From assembly GCF_052117125.1 (NCBI RefSeq), contig NZ_JBQKJT010000010.1, positions 91,867-155,866 of the forward strand: 64,000 nucleotides of DNA, in the 5' to 3' direction. The position numbers were made by a program, and so were the translations under genes. The DNA is from Avoscillospira_A sp052117125. Its GTDB lineage: Bacteria; Bacillota; Clostridia; Oscillospirales; Oscillospiraceae. A model generated the notes under the pieces. It saw only the letters and a program-made list of their open reading frames with translations. It searched no databases and was not told the DNA's origin. This document shows, piece by piece, positions 25,076 to 33,798 of this stretch. Position 1 is the stretch's first letter; each line of letters opens with the position of its first letter.

Positions 25076-26237
25076 TTATTCGACGGTGTCGTACACTCCG
25101 GCATTGTATAACGCCTGACACAACTGAGCACGGGTCAGAGGAGTATCGGGGCTGAACGTACCAGCATTGTCAACGCCGGCGAAGAAGTCGTAGTTTCTGG
25201 CATTGACGATAGCCTTCTGAACCATCGTAGACAAATGGGAGACAGTGTCGAGTTCGTCAGGGTGGTCGTTCATATAGTCTGTGGCAAATTCGACGGTGTA
25301 CGCACGGATTTTATCAGCATCGGGGAATTCGTCGATGGTGTTAATGAATGTTCCGTTGATATAGTGTGCGGCTCTATTCCTAGCCACGATATCACGGTAA
25401 CTGTGACCTTCGTTATCAAGAGCAGACCATCTGCCGCCAGCCAAACACCATGCGGCACCGGCACGGGTGACGGTGAGGGGAGACCATGCGTTCTGTCCAT
25501 TTTCAGTCCAGAGGTCACCGTCATAGTTGCAGATACGGTCGAGGATAGTCCACAACTGCTGATAGGTCAGCGGGTCATTGGGGCCGAACTTGCCGTTGCC
25601 ATAGCCGGCGAGGATGCCGTTGTCAGCCATGGTCATGACTGCGTCATAGTACCATGCACCGGGCTGTACGTCGGTAAAGTTGCTGGAATAAGTGCCCGGA
25701 AGTGCTGGGGGTGCTGGGCTGTTCCGCAGGCTGTTCAACAGGCTTGGAAGGCTGTTCTGTGGGCTGTTCGATAGGCTGGCTTGGCTGAGTGCTTTCGCCG
25801 TCGGTCGTATCGTAATGTGCCCAGCAGGTGTAGGTTTCGTCCGTCCACACGCCAAAATCATAGACGTCGACAATCTTTCCATCGGGGATGTCAATATAGT
25901 CCAAAATTTCCTTGTCACTGTTCCGACTTACGGTCAGCAGAATGGTTGTGCCATCGGGCCACTTAAAGTCTTCAATGGCTGTGTACCAATGACCTTCCGC
26001 AGAGATTTCCTCTACCATGTCATAGATTTCCATGACCACGTCGTACTTGGAGTAGTCGAAGTTATCGTTACTGCCGGTCTTACCGTTCAGACCGTTGGTG
26101 CTGTCGGGGTCAGTCGCCAGAGCAGCCAGCCCAGGAGCGGATGGGCCGTCTTTGTCCGCCGCACAGGCAGCGGGGGCCATGCTTGCCAGCAGGACAGCAG
26201 TCATCAGAGTAATCAGCAGTCGCTTGATCTTTCTCAT
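25076..26237 (-). pseudogene. secreted SLH-domain protein, frameshifted
   Basis: The 5' frame (26237 to about 25690) encodes a signal peptide (MRKIKRLLITLMTAVLL to ACAAD), a roughly 110-residue domain and a PTEQPSKPVEQPAEQPS repeat linker, then runs into a stop at 25644. In the next frame, from about 25712 to 25076, SLH-type modules continue: FTDVQPGAWYYDAVMTMADNGILAGYGNGKFGPNDPLT and later FSPDTPLTRAQLCQALY. One indel between 25685 and 25712, near a C5 run in the sense strand, separates them. The intact protein would be about 385 residues, exported and held to the cell wall. Confidence 0.75.
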
Positions 26238-26498
26238 GTGTTTCCCCTCCTTGCAAATGAAAAGCAGAAATGTTTACCCTTATTATATCATGAATTAGTA
26301 TGCTCTGCAACGCTCCGAAGCGCCCAAATACTGAACATTTCAGCCCGTTGAAAGTGGGGTAAATCGGGGGAGATAGTAACACACTAATAACACGGTTTTA
26401 TATCTAATTTGCGAAGTGTAAGCTGCTCCAGTCAGTACCGCTTTTTAACTTGTTACATTTGTAAATTTGATGCTACAACGTCCATAAAGCAAAAATTT
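26238..26498. other. intergenic stretch without a supported gene
   Basis: This holds the promoter region of the leftward SLH gene and otherwise AT-rich sequence. I see no coding region, RNA gene or clear repeat before the terminators at 26499-26581. Confidence 0.5.
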
Positions 26499-26538
26499 CC
26501 CCCCCCTCTCACGATAAAAATATCCTGTGAGGGGGGGG
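26499..26538. terminator. C/G-tract terminator hairpin
   Basis: An eight-C run plus CTCAC pairs with GTGAG plus a G run, followed on the plus side by ATCAATTTTTTT. Confidence 0.65.
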
Positions 26539-26552
26539 ATCAATTTTTTTCC

Positions 26553-26581
26553 AGCACCCCCGCCAATCCGGTGGGGGTGCT
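26553..26581 (-). terminator. terminator of the phage lysis genes
   Basis: AGCACCCCC (26553-26561) and GGGGGTGCT (26573-26581); leftwards it is followed by GGAAAAAAATTG, directly after the amidase stop. Confidence 0.7.
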
Positions 26582-26586
26582 TATTG

Positions 26587-27360
26587 CTATTTGTTCTGGC
26601 CCTTGGCCAGCTCATACGCCCGATATGCCATGAGCGCGGCTTGGTATCTTGGGATTAGCTGCATGGGGGCGCTACTGTCAGTGATCCCGGCGGCTTTGGC
26701 TTCCTTCAGCTCCTTCTTGGCCCAGTCGGGGACGGGCAGGGTAGCGGTGTAGGCGTTCAGCGCGTCATAGATTTCTTTTCCGGTCATAGTCTCCTCCTGT
26801 TCCTGCTCCGGACGCTGCAAGCCGAAGCCGTCAATAATACTCATGGCGATGGCCTCGACGATATCCGACTGTTTGGCTGCATATACAGCCATATCGTCGG
26901 CATCATCAATAAAGCAAATCTCAAGCAGGGCCGAAGATGCACCGGCCTTCCGGGCCTGGTTGATGACCGCCCAGTTGTTCCGCTTTACGCCCCGGTTGGT
27001 AAGACCGACGGCGGAGATGGCCGCCACCATGGCCTGCTCCACAGCGGTGGAGGGTTCGGCGGTGGTGACGTAAATCTCCGTACCCTTGGTTTTGCCGTCG
27101 GCGGTGGAAGCCTTGGCGGCGTTGAAATGGATCTCCAACACATAGTCATACCGGGCGAACTGGGCCGTTTTGGTCAACTGCCCCGCCGTGTAATCGGCGT
27201 AGGCGTTGCGGCTTGTGGGATAGGTGTCCACGTCGCAGCAGCTCTCAAGGGCCTGGGCCAGAGCGGCCACCACCTTGCGGGTCTCGGTAGCCTCCTGGAA
27301 GCCATTGCCCACAGCGCCGGGGTCACCGGCGCCATGGCCTGCAATCAACAGCAGTTTCAT
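26587..27360 (-). CDS. phage-type N-acetylmuramoyl-L-alanine amidase (endolysin)
   Basis: A 257-residue Amidase_3-fold enzyme with zinc ligands in LLIAGHGAGDPGA, E24 in GFQEAT, and YVLEIHFNAA, and the catalytic Glu in ALLEICFIDD. A linker leads to a C-terminal region (about 195-257) with a repeat-like helical segment that may bind the wall. It cuts the amide between muramic acid and the stem peptide. It overlaps the upstream holin gene by four bases, the usual lysis cassette layout. Confidence 0.9.
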   Translation of the reverse strand: MKLLLIAGHGAGDPGAVGNGFQEATETRKVVAALAQALESCCDVDTYPTSRNAYADYTAGQLTKTAQFARYDYVLEIHFNAAKASTADGKTKGTEIYVTTAEPSTAVEQAMVAAISAVGLTNRGVKRNNWAVINQARKAGASSALLEICFIDDADDMAVYAAKQSDIVEAIAMSIIDGFGLQRPEQEQEETMTGKEIYDALNAYTATLPVPDWAKKELKEAKAAGITDSSAPMQLIPRYQAALMAYRAYELAKGQNK

Positions 27361-27839
27361 TTTTCGCTGTCACCTCCGGTCAGCTTATCCCCGGCGGCGT
27401 CCACGGCATCCTTGCCGTTGGCCATGAGCTTTACCAGCCAGGCCGGGATGGGTGCGCCCATGCGCTGGGCATTCTCGGCAATGCTGCCCAGCTCGGTAAT
27501 GGCGTACCACACCAGCACCAAAGGCAGCAGCAAGCCGATCTCCGGCAGGGCAATCTCCACCATGGGCAGCTGCTCCATGATGATAGACAGTAAACCATCG
27601 GCAAAGGCGGCAATGATGACCACCACCACCTCGCCCATCTTATGCCAGATACCCTCCCGGGCCGTATGACTGGCCCATTCACCGTTTTTCATGGCGGCAG
27701 CGGTGCCGGTGGCGTAATCCAGGGCCATCAGCACCACCCAGGCTGCCACCAGCCAGCCCAGCCAGCCCCAGAAAGCCGAGAATGCTCCTAGTGCAGCAGC
27801 AAGTCCGGCTTTGACTGCCAGCATCCAATCAAATTCCAT
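27357..27839 (-). CDS. phage holin
   Basis: A 160-residue membrane protein of the toxin-secretion/phage-lysis holin family. It has an N-terminal hydrophobic pair (about 8-45), ALDYATGTAAAMKNGEWAS and GIWHKMGEVVVVIIAAFADGL, and a charged tail. It lets the amidase reach the wall. AAAGGAGGACC precedes the start. Confidence 0.9.
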   Translation of the reverse strand: MEFDWMLAVKAGLAAALGAFSAFWGWLGWLVAAWVVLMALDYATGTAAAMKNGEWASHTAREGIWHKMGEVVVVIIAAFADGLLSIIMEQLPMVEIALPEIGLLLPLVLVWYAITELGSIAENAQRMGAPIPAWLVKLMANGKDAVDAAGDKLTGGDSEK

Positions 27840-27884
27840 ATGGTCCTCCTTTGTGGATGGGGCCGGTGACCCGGCCCCGGTTGG

Positions 27885-28208
27885 TCAGCTGTTAAACAGG
27901 ACAATGGCACGGAACTTTTCGCGGTTGCCTTCGGCAAAGGCCGCGCACAGCGCCTTGTAGTTGCGGTCGATGATCTTGCCGACCTCGTCGTACTCCTTGG
28001 CCTGACCGGCAGCGTCCAGGGCCTCCCACTTGACCTTGGCGGCGGGGACGTCGATCTCCGACAGGGCCTTGTACTGGTGCTGGGGATTACCCTTGATGCC
28101 CTCCACAAAGAGGTTGGGCGCGATCTCCATGTCGCCGGTCAGGTTGTCGCCGTCGGTGCGCTCCTCGTTCGCACACTGCCAGATGGTCCACAGATAGTTT
28201 TTCAGCAT
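27885..28208 (-). CDS. small phage protein, unknown function
   Basis: A 107-residue soluble protein that I do not recognise; it begins MLKNYLWTIWQCANEE and has a helical C-terminal half. The ATG at 28208 has AAAGGAG 8 bases upstream, and the frame upstream of it does not look like this protein. It sits between a PF06541 membrane protein and the holin, in a phage late-gene position. Confidence 0.6.
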   Translation of the reverse strand: MLKNYLWTIWQCANEERTDGDNLTGDMEIAPNLFVEGIKGNPQHQYKALSEIDVPAAKVKWEALDAAGQAKEYDEVGKIIDRNYKALCAAFAEGNREKFRAIVLFNS

Positions 28209-28252
28209 AGTTTTTTCTCCTTTCATTTTTCGGCGTATTCGCCGTTGCTGAT

Positions 28253-28690
28253 TTATGTATAGTGCGGCTTCTCGCCGCCTTCGACTGCATAGCGCAGCCA
28301 GTCGAATACAGGAATGAAAATCAGGCACAGGATGTACCAAAGCAGGGCATACTGGGCGCAGATTTGGCCCCATAGGTTGAGGGGCAGGTGGGAATAATCC
28401 CAGACGCCCAGGCCCAGCCAGGTATTGAGGATCAGCCCGGCCACCAACTCCGTGGCGGTAATGGCCACAGTGCAGATAGCAGCCTGGAGCATCAAGGGCA
28501 TTTCCCAGGGTAGCTCCGCGCCAAACCGCTCCAGGGGGATGGACAGGAGGATGGCCAGCACCAGCATGGTCCAACTGATCCGCTCTGGGTGGCCGGTGAT
28601 GGACTTGTAGCCCACCTCCATCAAGAAGTACACCGTACCGCCCCAGCTCCAGAGGAGCATGGACAGGACCCGATTACCCCACCGTGTCAT
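28253..28690 (-). CDS. PF06541-like membrane protein of the phage module
   Basis: A 145-residue protein with about four membrane helices, resembling the ABC_trans_CmpB (PF06541) family of small membrane proteins. Segments LWSWGGTVYFLMEVGY and GVWDYSHLPLNLWGQICAQYALLW fit. The start at 28690 overlaps the end of the upstream gene by 17 bases and has GAGGTGG just before it. The function in phages is unknown. Confidence 0.65.
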   Translation of the reverse strand: MTRWGNRVLSMLLWSWGGTVYFLMEVGYKSITGHPERISWTMLVLAILLSIPLERFGAELPWEMPLMLQAAICTVAITATELVAGLILNTWLGLGVWDYSHLPLNLWGQICAQYALLWYILCLIFIPVFDWLRYAVEGGEKPHYT

Positions 28691-29228
28691 AGTCCACCTC
28701 GATGGCCGCCAGGGCTTCCAGGCTTTCGGCGTCCCGCATAGCCACCTCCTGGGTCTGCTGGTAGGCCACCAGGGCCGTGACGCGGGCATCGATGGCAAAG
28801 GCCAGCTTACCCAGTTCTTCCGTGGTCCACTCCTTGCACACCTGGCCGGTGCTGTTCCATGTCAGCGTGTACGGCGTGGAGGTCTGCTGTGCCAGCGTGG
28901 CCGACAGGATCTTGCCGGTGAGCTGCTGCTGTTTCTCTGCGGTAATGGAATACCGCTCGCCGTCGGTCCACTGTATGGGATGGGACTCTAGGTACGCTGC
29001 CAGGTCGGTTTTGCTCCGCTGGATACGTTCGGCTTTGATTGCTTCCAGAGGACGGGTATCCGGCACATCCTCCACCGTGACTTCGCCGTTGTACGCCTCG
29101 GCTTTCGCCGCCGCAAGGTTTTCCTCCAACATGTCATCGGAGCATAGGATGGATTTGTCCTGCAAGTATGTTACAGGCTCTTGTGCTCCGTCAGTAGTAA
29201 CAGCAAATTGATAGACAATACGTTTCAT
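28674..29228 (-). CDS. DUF4376-like phage tail-associated protein
   Basis: A 184-residue protein. An N-terminal strand-rich part is followed by a helical domain with the pattern of DUF4376: long helix near residues 62-78, HPIQWTDGERYSITAEKQQQLTGKI, and EWTTEELGKLAFAIDARVTALVAYQQT. Such proteins follow tail-fibre genes in Gram-positive phages. An AGGAGG lies just before the ATG. Confidence 0.65.
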   Translation of the reverse strand: MKRIVYQFAVTTDGAQEPVTYLQDKSILCSDDMLEENLAAAKAEAYNGEVTVEDVPDTRPLEAIKAERIQRSKTDLAAYLESHPIQWTDGERYSITAEKQQQLTGKILSATLAQQTSTPYTLTWNSTGQVCKEWTTEELGKLAFAIDARVTALVAYQQTQEVAMRDAESLEALAAIEVDYDTVG

Positions 29229-29238
29229 AGACAGCCTC

Positions 29239-29680
29239 CTATTCGTCTGCGGTTTTGGTATACCGGATTAGCACGTTAGCCGTTGCGCTACTGCGATCAC
29301 GAGCCGCATAGATTGTTACGTTGGTAGGGTCTACCAGGACATCGATGACATCATCCATAGACGATCCTCCACCATAATTCAGAGTGGGAATGTTCTTCTT
29401 ATCAGAGGTAGAACCGCTCACAGAAACAATGGTTTCTATATCTGCGATTTTATGGGCGACACGACTCGTTGTAGCGTTGGGCAATCTGCCAAAACTGATA
29501 ATTTTTTCGTAAACTGGCTTATTATTTAATAGGTCGGCTGTTTTGTACTCTCTGCCTGGAACTAATTCCGGGTTAACGTACTTCCAGGCATCAAATTTAG
29601 CGCCGTCATAGCCTCGGATAAACCAGAGCATCTGACTGATACCGCCGGGAGCGTAACAACAAAATACCTGCACTAGCCGA
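29239..29680 (-). pseudogene. C-terminal piece of a phage tail protein
   Basis: From about 29660 leftwards the frame encodes YAPGGISQMLWFIRGYDGAKF and a strand-rich end, the kind seen at the end of tail-tip or receptor-binding proteins. The apparent start at 29730 lies in sequence that encodes a different small gene of the neighbouring element, so the tail gene has lost its 5' part. The break is near 29665-29690. Confidence 0.6.
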
Positions 29681-29683
29681 TAA

Positions 29684-29809
29684 TCATGCTTTAGCACAAG
29701 TAGTGCGCCAATAAGACAGTTCTTCCGCACTCAGCAGGCCATTTTCCGCCAGATGCTCCAGCATCCGAACTGCCAGCCGATACTGCAATTCTTTCTTTGC
29801 ATCGATCAT
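29684..29809 (-). CDS. 41-residue protein coupled to DinG
   Basis: A short frame MIDAKKELQYRLAVRMLEHL and on to WRTTCAKA, with a SHOCT-like helix pattern (LAENGLLSAEELSYWR). It starts at 29809, overlapping the dinG stop by four bases (ATGA), so it is probably translationally coupled. SHOCT-like small proteins often end operons on integrative elements. It forms the left limit of recognisable element genes, next to phage sequence. Confidence 0.6.
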   Translation of the reverse strand: MIDAKKELQYRLAVRMLEHLAENGLLSAEELSYWRTTCAKA

Positions 29810-31740
29810 CTTTCCACCTCAAAATAGCTCTCCGGCTTTTTCTCCCGCAGGAACTTTGTCACTTCCCGCAGGCTGCCAGTCCTCCGCATTTCCGGCAATG
29901 CCTCCCTCACAGCCTGGGCGTATCTGCGCCCACGGCAGGCCCGTTCATCCAAAATGGCGATGACACAGGTATCGCTTTCCGTGCGGATGGCCCGTCCAAA
30001 GCCCTGGCGCAGCTTGATCTGCATCTCCGGTACAGCTACCTCACGGATGAATGCGCGAAGGGAAGAATACTTCTCCAATTCCCGATCCTTCCGGGCATCC
30101 GGATAGGCGAAAGGCAGGCGTGGGATCACCAGCAGGGATACGCAGTCACCGGGGAAATCAAAGCCCTCCCATGCCGCGCCGGTGGCCAGCAACACCGATC
30201 CCGGCGTGTGCCGGAACTGTTCAATGATGTGGGGCGCGTTGCGGCCCAGCGTCAGCAGTGGGAATGGAAGGGATGCCTCCCGCAGCCGCTCCTTCACAGC
30301 CGACATGGCTGCGTAGGACGTAAAGAGCGCCAGCGCGTGACCGGAAGCTGCGTTAATGAGTCCGACGAGCTCGGCAGTCAACTCATCAAAGTACACATCC
30401 GTGTTCTCCGCCCTCTGGCGGGGCGGGATTTGCGGAAGGTAGAGCAGGCAGTTGTTCCGGTAGTCAAAGGGGGATGGAGAAACGGATTCCATGACACGGT
30501 GTCCCTTCTCCAATCCCGCCTGTGTTTTGAAACGGCGAAAATCGCTGCCCACCGCCATGGTGCCGGAGGTCAGAACAAACGCCTGATCCGGCTGCCACAG
30601 GATCTTTTTCATCCGCTGCGTGATATCACCGGCCGCGGCGCACAGCATGGCGCCGCCTGTGCTGACATCTTCGGCAGTGTAAAAAATCATATCTGTCTGG
30701 GGACTGGTGAACAGCTTGACCGCGTCCAGTACCGTATTCAGCTGGCAGCTTCCCAGCGGGGAGAGCACGCTGCCGATCTGCCGCTGGATGATGGGCAATG
30801 TGCGGGATGGTGCGGTCAGCAATCGCAAACAGGCTTCCACCGGCTCCGCTTCCTCTCTGGACTGTGCCAGCTTGCACAGCAAAGGGCCGGTGCTGTCCTC
30901 CAGCATTTCTGCCGCCAGTAAGTACCGTTCCTCTTTTAGCTGAAGGATAAGGTTTCGTATCTCTTCGGCCGCCAACGTCACACCCAGCATCTGCTGTGCG
31001 GTCTCCGGGAGCTTATGGGCTTCATCCACGATGATGATGCCGTGCTCCGGGAAGATGGGGCGTTTTCCCTCGCTGTGGTGGATGGCGTCTGCCACCAGCA
31101 GATTATGATTGCAGATTTGAAACAGGAATTGACCTTTGTCACAGGTCTTGAGAAACCGCTGATAGCGGCAGTCCCTCTGCTTGCAGTCGCAGACCTGCGG
31201 TACGCAGACACGCTCCCGGTCATAGCCGCTGAGATGGGAAACGCCGTCCATGTCCAGCGTTTCCTTAAGAGTTCGGAGCGCTGCCAGCGCTTCCGGATTT
31301 TTCTTTGCAGGATATACCTGACGCAGCCGCCTGTCCAATCGCTCATCGCAGACATAATGGCTTTTGCCTTTGCGGATGACCGCTTTCAGTGGCTTGGTAA
31401 GAATCCCGTCCGCCATTAGGACACAGGACAGCAGCGGCAGATACTCCGTCAGCACCGCATTTTGCAGCGCGATACTGGAAGTGGAAATGATAATGGGGCG
31501 GACGATCTGCCCTGTTGGAAAAGCCGACGCTGCCGTGGCAGCCGCCAGATAGGCGTAGGTCTTGCCGATGCCCGTCCCGGCATCGCACAGGGCGATCCTC
31601 CCGCCCTGCATGGCGTCCAGCATCCGGTGACTCAATTGGATCTGCTCCGGGCGCTGTGTCATACCGTGGGCGGGAAGAAGATCCTGAAAAATATGGTCGA
31701 TCAGTTTATGGGCTTTCAGCCTGTTATCGTTGGTATTCAT
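29806..31740 (-). CDS. DinG-family ATP-dependent DNA helicase
   Basis: A 644-residue superfamily 2 helicase of the XPD/DinG type. It has Walker A DAGTGIGKT near residue 55, four cysteines of an iron-sulfur cluster (CVPQVCDCKQRDC and TC nearby, about 150-175), the DEAH box IVDEAHKL, and C-terminal motifs LFTSYAAM, ATGAAWEGFDFPG and QGFGRAIRTESD. It unwinds 5'-tailed DNA. On clostridial integrative elements such a helicase is a common accessory gene. It is not the host dinG by context. Confidence 0.88.
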   Translation of the reverse strand: MNTNDNRLKAHKLIDHIFQDLLPAHGMTQRPEQIQLSHRMLDAMQGGRIALCDAGTGIGKTYAYLAAATAASAFPTGQIVRPIIISTSSIALQNAVLTEYLPLLSCVLMADGILTKPLKAVIRKGKSHYVCDERLDRRLRQVYPAKKNPEALAALRTLKETLDMDGVSHLSGYDRERVCVPQVCDCKQRDCRYQRFLKTCDKGQFLFQICNHNLLVADAIHHSEGKRPIFPEHGIIIVDEAHKLPETAQQMLGVTLAAEEIRNLILQLKEERYLLAAEMLEDSTGPLLCKLAQSREEAEPVEACLRLLTAPSRTLPIIQRQIGSVLSPLGSCQLNTVLDAVKLFTSPQTDMIFYTAEDVSTGGAMLCAAAGDITQRMKKILWQPDQAFVLTSGTMAVGSDFRRFKTQAGLEKGHRVMESVSPSPFDYRNNCLLYLPQIPPRQRAENTDVYFDELTAELVGLINAASGHALALFTSYAAMSAVKERLREASLPFPLLTLGRNAPHIIEQFRHTPGSVLLATGAAWEGFDFPGDCVSLLVIPRLPFAYPDARKDRELEKYSSLRAFIREVAVPEMQIKLRQGFGRAIRTESDTCVIAILDERACRGRRYAQAVREALPEMRRTGSLREVTKFLREKKPESYFEVER

Positions 31741-32089
31741 CCGATAATTTCCTCTTTTCTGTCATGCTTTGTTTTCGTTTCCACCGTATTTGCAGCGCGC
31801 GCCCCGGTGAGAAAAGGGAACAATACGGACAAGGTCCGGCAAGACCTTCACGGGCGTATTTCCGGGATCTCTACTGCTTTCAATCCCGGAGCAGCCCAGC
31901 CTCTTCATGCTGGCCAGTGCATTGTGTCTCATTATCTGCCCGAACAGCGTCTCTGCGGGCGGCGCTGCCAACGCCGCCCCCGCGCAGGTAAAATCGCTCG
32001 CCACGAGAAGCTGCAAGGCTTCCCGTGGGTCGTGGCGCACACTGCGCGGATCGCTCTTCTGTCCGGGTGGTTATCCGTATTGCTGGTAT
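31741..32089. other. intergenic stretch between dinG and the sigma-like gene
   Basis: About 350 bases with high GC. A reading frame is open leftwards here, but it has no ribosome binding site or recognisable domain, and I do not call a gene. The structured element at 32090-32150 lies at its right end. Confidence 0.5.
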
Positions 32090-32150
32090 GCAATTTTCAA
32101 GGAACAGCGAGGGGCGATTCGGAGCCCCTCACTGTCCTCCCGAAAATTGC
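32090..32150 (-). ncRNA. long two-part hairpin, possible structured leader RNA
   Basis: The outer stem GCAATTTTC/GAAAATTGC (32090-32098/32142-32150) encloses an inner stem of about 15 bp ending GAGGGGC/GCCCCTC (32109-32115/32124-32130), with one bulge and one G-U. There is no T-tract. It lies between the sigma-like gene stop and dinG. Confidence 0.5.
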
Positions 32151-32165
32151 GTTCGGTGAATACCT

Positions 32166-32660
32166 TTATTTCGAGGAATTTTCAAAAAACTTTTTGAGAT
32201 CCCGCAGGATACGGTCTCTCCGCTTGATGACCGCCCGCTGGCTGACGCCCATTCTTTGGGCGTATTCCCGTGTAGACGCGCCGTCGAAGAACAGAGCGTT
32301 GATGAGTTCCCGGTCGGTATCCTTTAGTGACAGCAGCGCCAGCAAAAGGATCTGCTTCTGTTCTGCCAAATCCCGGAATTCCTCACGCTCCAGTGCCTCC
32401 GTTTCAGCACTGGGGGCCGTTTCCGCTCCGACATAGTCCGGCAAAAGCGCATCTTCCGCCATCTGCTCCAGAGAGAGCAGTTTTCCGGAGGACTGTTCCT
32501 CCATGATATAGCGTTCCCTGCGGTCTGCCTGAGAGTAGGCCAGATACACATCTTCCGGCACCACTACATCCATGCCGTCTACAGTGATGATATTGGTGAT
32601 GACTTCGCCAGCCTCGTTTCGAACGCGCCGGTAGTTGCGTTCTTCCTGCCATTTTTTCAT
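32166..32660 (-). CDS. sigma-70 region 4-like regulator of the element
   Basis: A 164-residue protein. The C-terminal 60 residues form a sigma region 4-type helix-turn-helix (LKDTDRELINALFFDGASTREYAQRMGVSQRAVIKRRDRIL); the N-terminal part starts MKKWQEERNYRRVRNE with a strand pair. Such sigma-like proteins are regular members of Tn916/Tn1549-like elements. It may direct transcription of transfer or excision genes. It is probably in its own unit, ended by the structured stretch downstream. Confidence 0.75.
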   Translation of the reverse strand: MKKWQEERNYRRVRNEAGEVITNIITVDGMDVVVPEDVYLAYSQADRRERYIMEEQSSGKLLSLEQMAEDALLPDYVGAETAPSAETEALEREEFRDLAEQKQILLLALLSLKDTDRELINALFFDGASTREYAQRMGVSQRAVIKRRDRILRDLKKFFENSSK

Positions 32661-32788
32661 GATTCATGACTCCAATCTCAGATTTTTTTTGAAATGTCTG
32701 AGATGGGGTCACGGATATTTAGCGATATAGGGTTGCCAGCGTCTGCGCATTGTGTGCCTTTCCGCTTTTCAGCCAAAGAAAGGCGCAA

Positions 32789-32830
32789 AAAAGAGCCTTA
32801 CACATAGCTGAAAAGCTACTTGTAAGGCTC
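32789..32830 (-). terminator. strong leftward terminator
   Basis: GAGCCTTACA and TGTAAGGCTC (32793-32802 and 32821-32830) with an inner TAGCT/AGCTA pair; reading leftwards it is followed by TTTTTTG. It ends the zinc-ribbon/ImmA/XRE unit. Confidence 0.85.
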
Positions 32831-32904
32831 CTAACTCAATGTTCCCATATTCGACGATGGGTGGCTGGTGCGCTTGACGAAGTCATATCAATTGGATTTT
32901 TAAT

Positions 32905-33141
32905 TTATGCCTGAACATATCCCATAAAGGGGATGGGCGTGTGGATCAGGGGGTGAGCATCCGGTGTCAGCACCGTGATGCCGATCTGTTCGCCGCACTT
33001 GGGGCATTTGGCGATCAGGTCAGGGTGTTCCGCTCTGTGCAGCGCAAACAGCCTGTACTGAGACTGCTCCGCACCGCTGGGGATATCCGCGATACGGCCC
33101 TTGCCGCACAGCGGACAGCGCAGGGAATTGGTTTTTGACAT
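32905..33141 (-). CDS. small zinc-ribbon protein
   Basis: A 78-residue protein with CPLCG and CPKCGEQ knuckles separated by about 35 residues, a likely zinc ribbon of the cysteine-rich KTR-like type found on clostridial elements. The ATG at 33141 follows GCGAGGCGC. It sits between the ImmA/XRE pair and the sigma-like gene. Function unknown. Confidence 0.65.
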   Translation of the reverse strand: MSKTNSLRCPLCGKGRIADIPSGAEQSQYRLFALHRAEHPDLIAKCPKCGEQIGITVLTPDAHPLIHTPIPFMGYVQA

Positions 33142-33192
33142 AGCGCCTCGCTTTCTCTGTTCTCTTTTTTGAGAACAGCACATGAAAATTTT

Positions 33193-33798
33193 TTACAGCA
33201 GGTTATGGTTCTCCAACCGAATGCGCATGGCCTGCTTGGATACCTGAAAGATACCTGCCATATCCGTCACCAGCTGTTGATTTGTCCGTCCGGAGCGCAG
33301 CTGATAGAAGCAGCGCTTGACCTGCGGCAGCGGCAGCAGAAGGATAGAGCCCAGCAGGTTCGCCTGCACTTCCAATGTGTTGTCGCTCTCATCGCCGGAA
33401 CGGAGCGCCGCGTTTTCGCCGGTCCCACTGAACTGTTTCTTATGGAGCAGCCAGTGCCCCAGCTCATGGGCGCAGGTAAAGCGCAGCCGCCCGGTAGATG
33501 CTTCCTCTTCGCAGAGAGAGCAGTCGATGAGGATGGTGCCGCCCTTGACGGGAAGAAGGTCATAGCGGTGGTTTTCCCGGTCATAGATCGCTGTGAGACC
33601 GTCGTCAAAGATGGTCTCGCCCAAAACCCGCCCATTATTCCGCAGATACTGATACTCCAGCACCAGCCCCTGTGCCTCGATGATGTCCTCAATGGGAATG
33701 GCTGTGGGAGGGCCGTAATAAAGTCTGAGGTCATAGGCGGTGATCACATCGCGGGCGATCCGCTCCAGCGCCTGTTCGCGGTAATATGCTTTTTTCAT
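33193..33798 (-). CDS. ImmA/IrrE-family metallo-endopeptidase
   Basis: A 201-residue zinc peptidase with the HELGHWLLH signature (about residues 111-119) and a downstream region with a HTH-like end (QLVTDMAGIFQVSKQAMRIRL). ImmA of ICEBs1 cuts the element's repressor after DNA damage or crowding. The gene overlaps the XRE regulator by four bases, so this pair is most likely the element's repressor/antirepressor switch. Confidence 0.85.
   Translation of the reverse strand: MKKAYYREQALERIARDVITAYDLRLYYGPPTAIPIEDIIEAQGLVLEYQYLRNNGRVLGETIFDDGLTAIYDRENHRYDLLPVKGGTILIDCSLCEEEASTGRLRFTCAHELGHWLLHKKQFSGTGENAALRSGDESDNTLEVQANLLGSILLLPLPQVKRCFYQLRSGRTNQQLVTDMAGIFQVSKQAMRIRLENHNLL

Noticed and set aside
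31762..32040. Leftward open frame between dinG and the sigma-like gene
   Set aside because: No ribosome binding site, low-complexity composition and no family pattern; it is probably non-coding leader.
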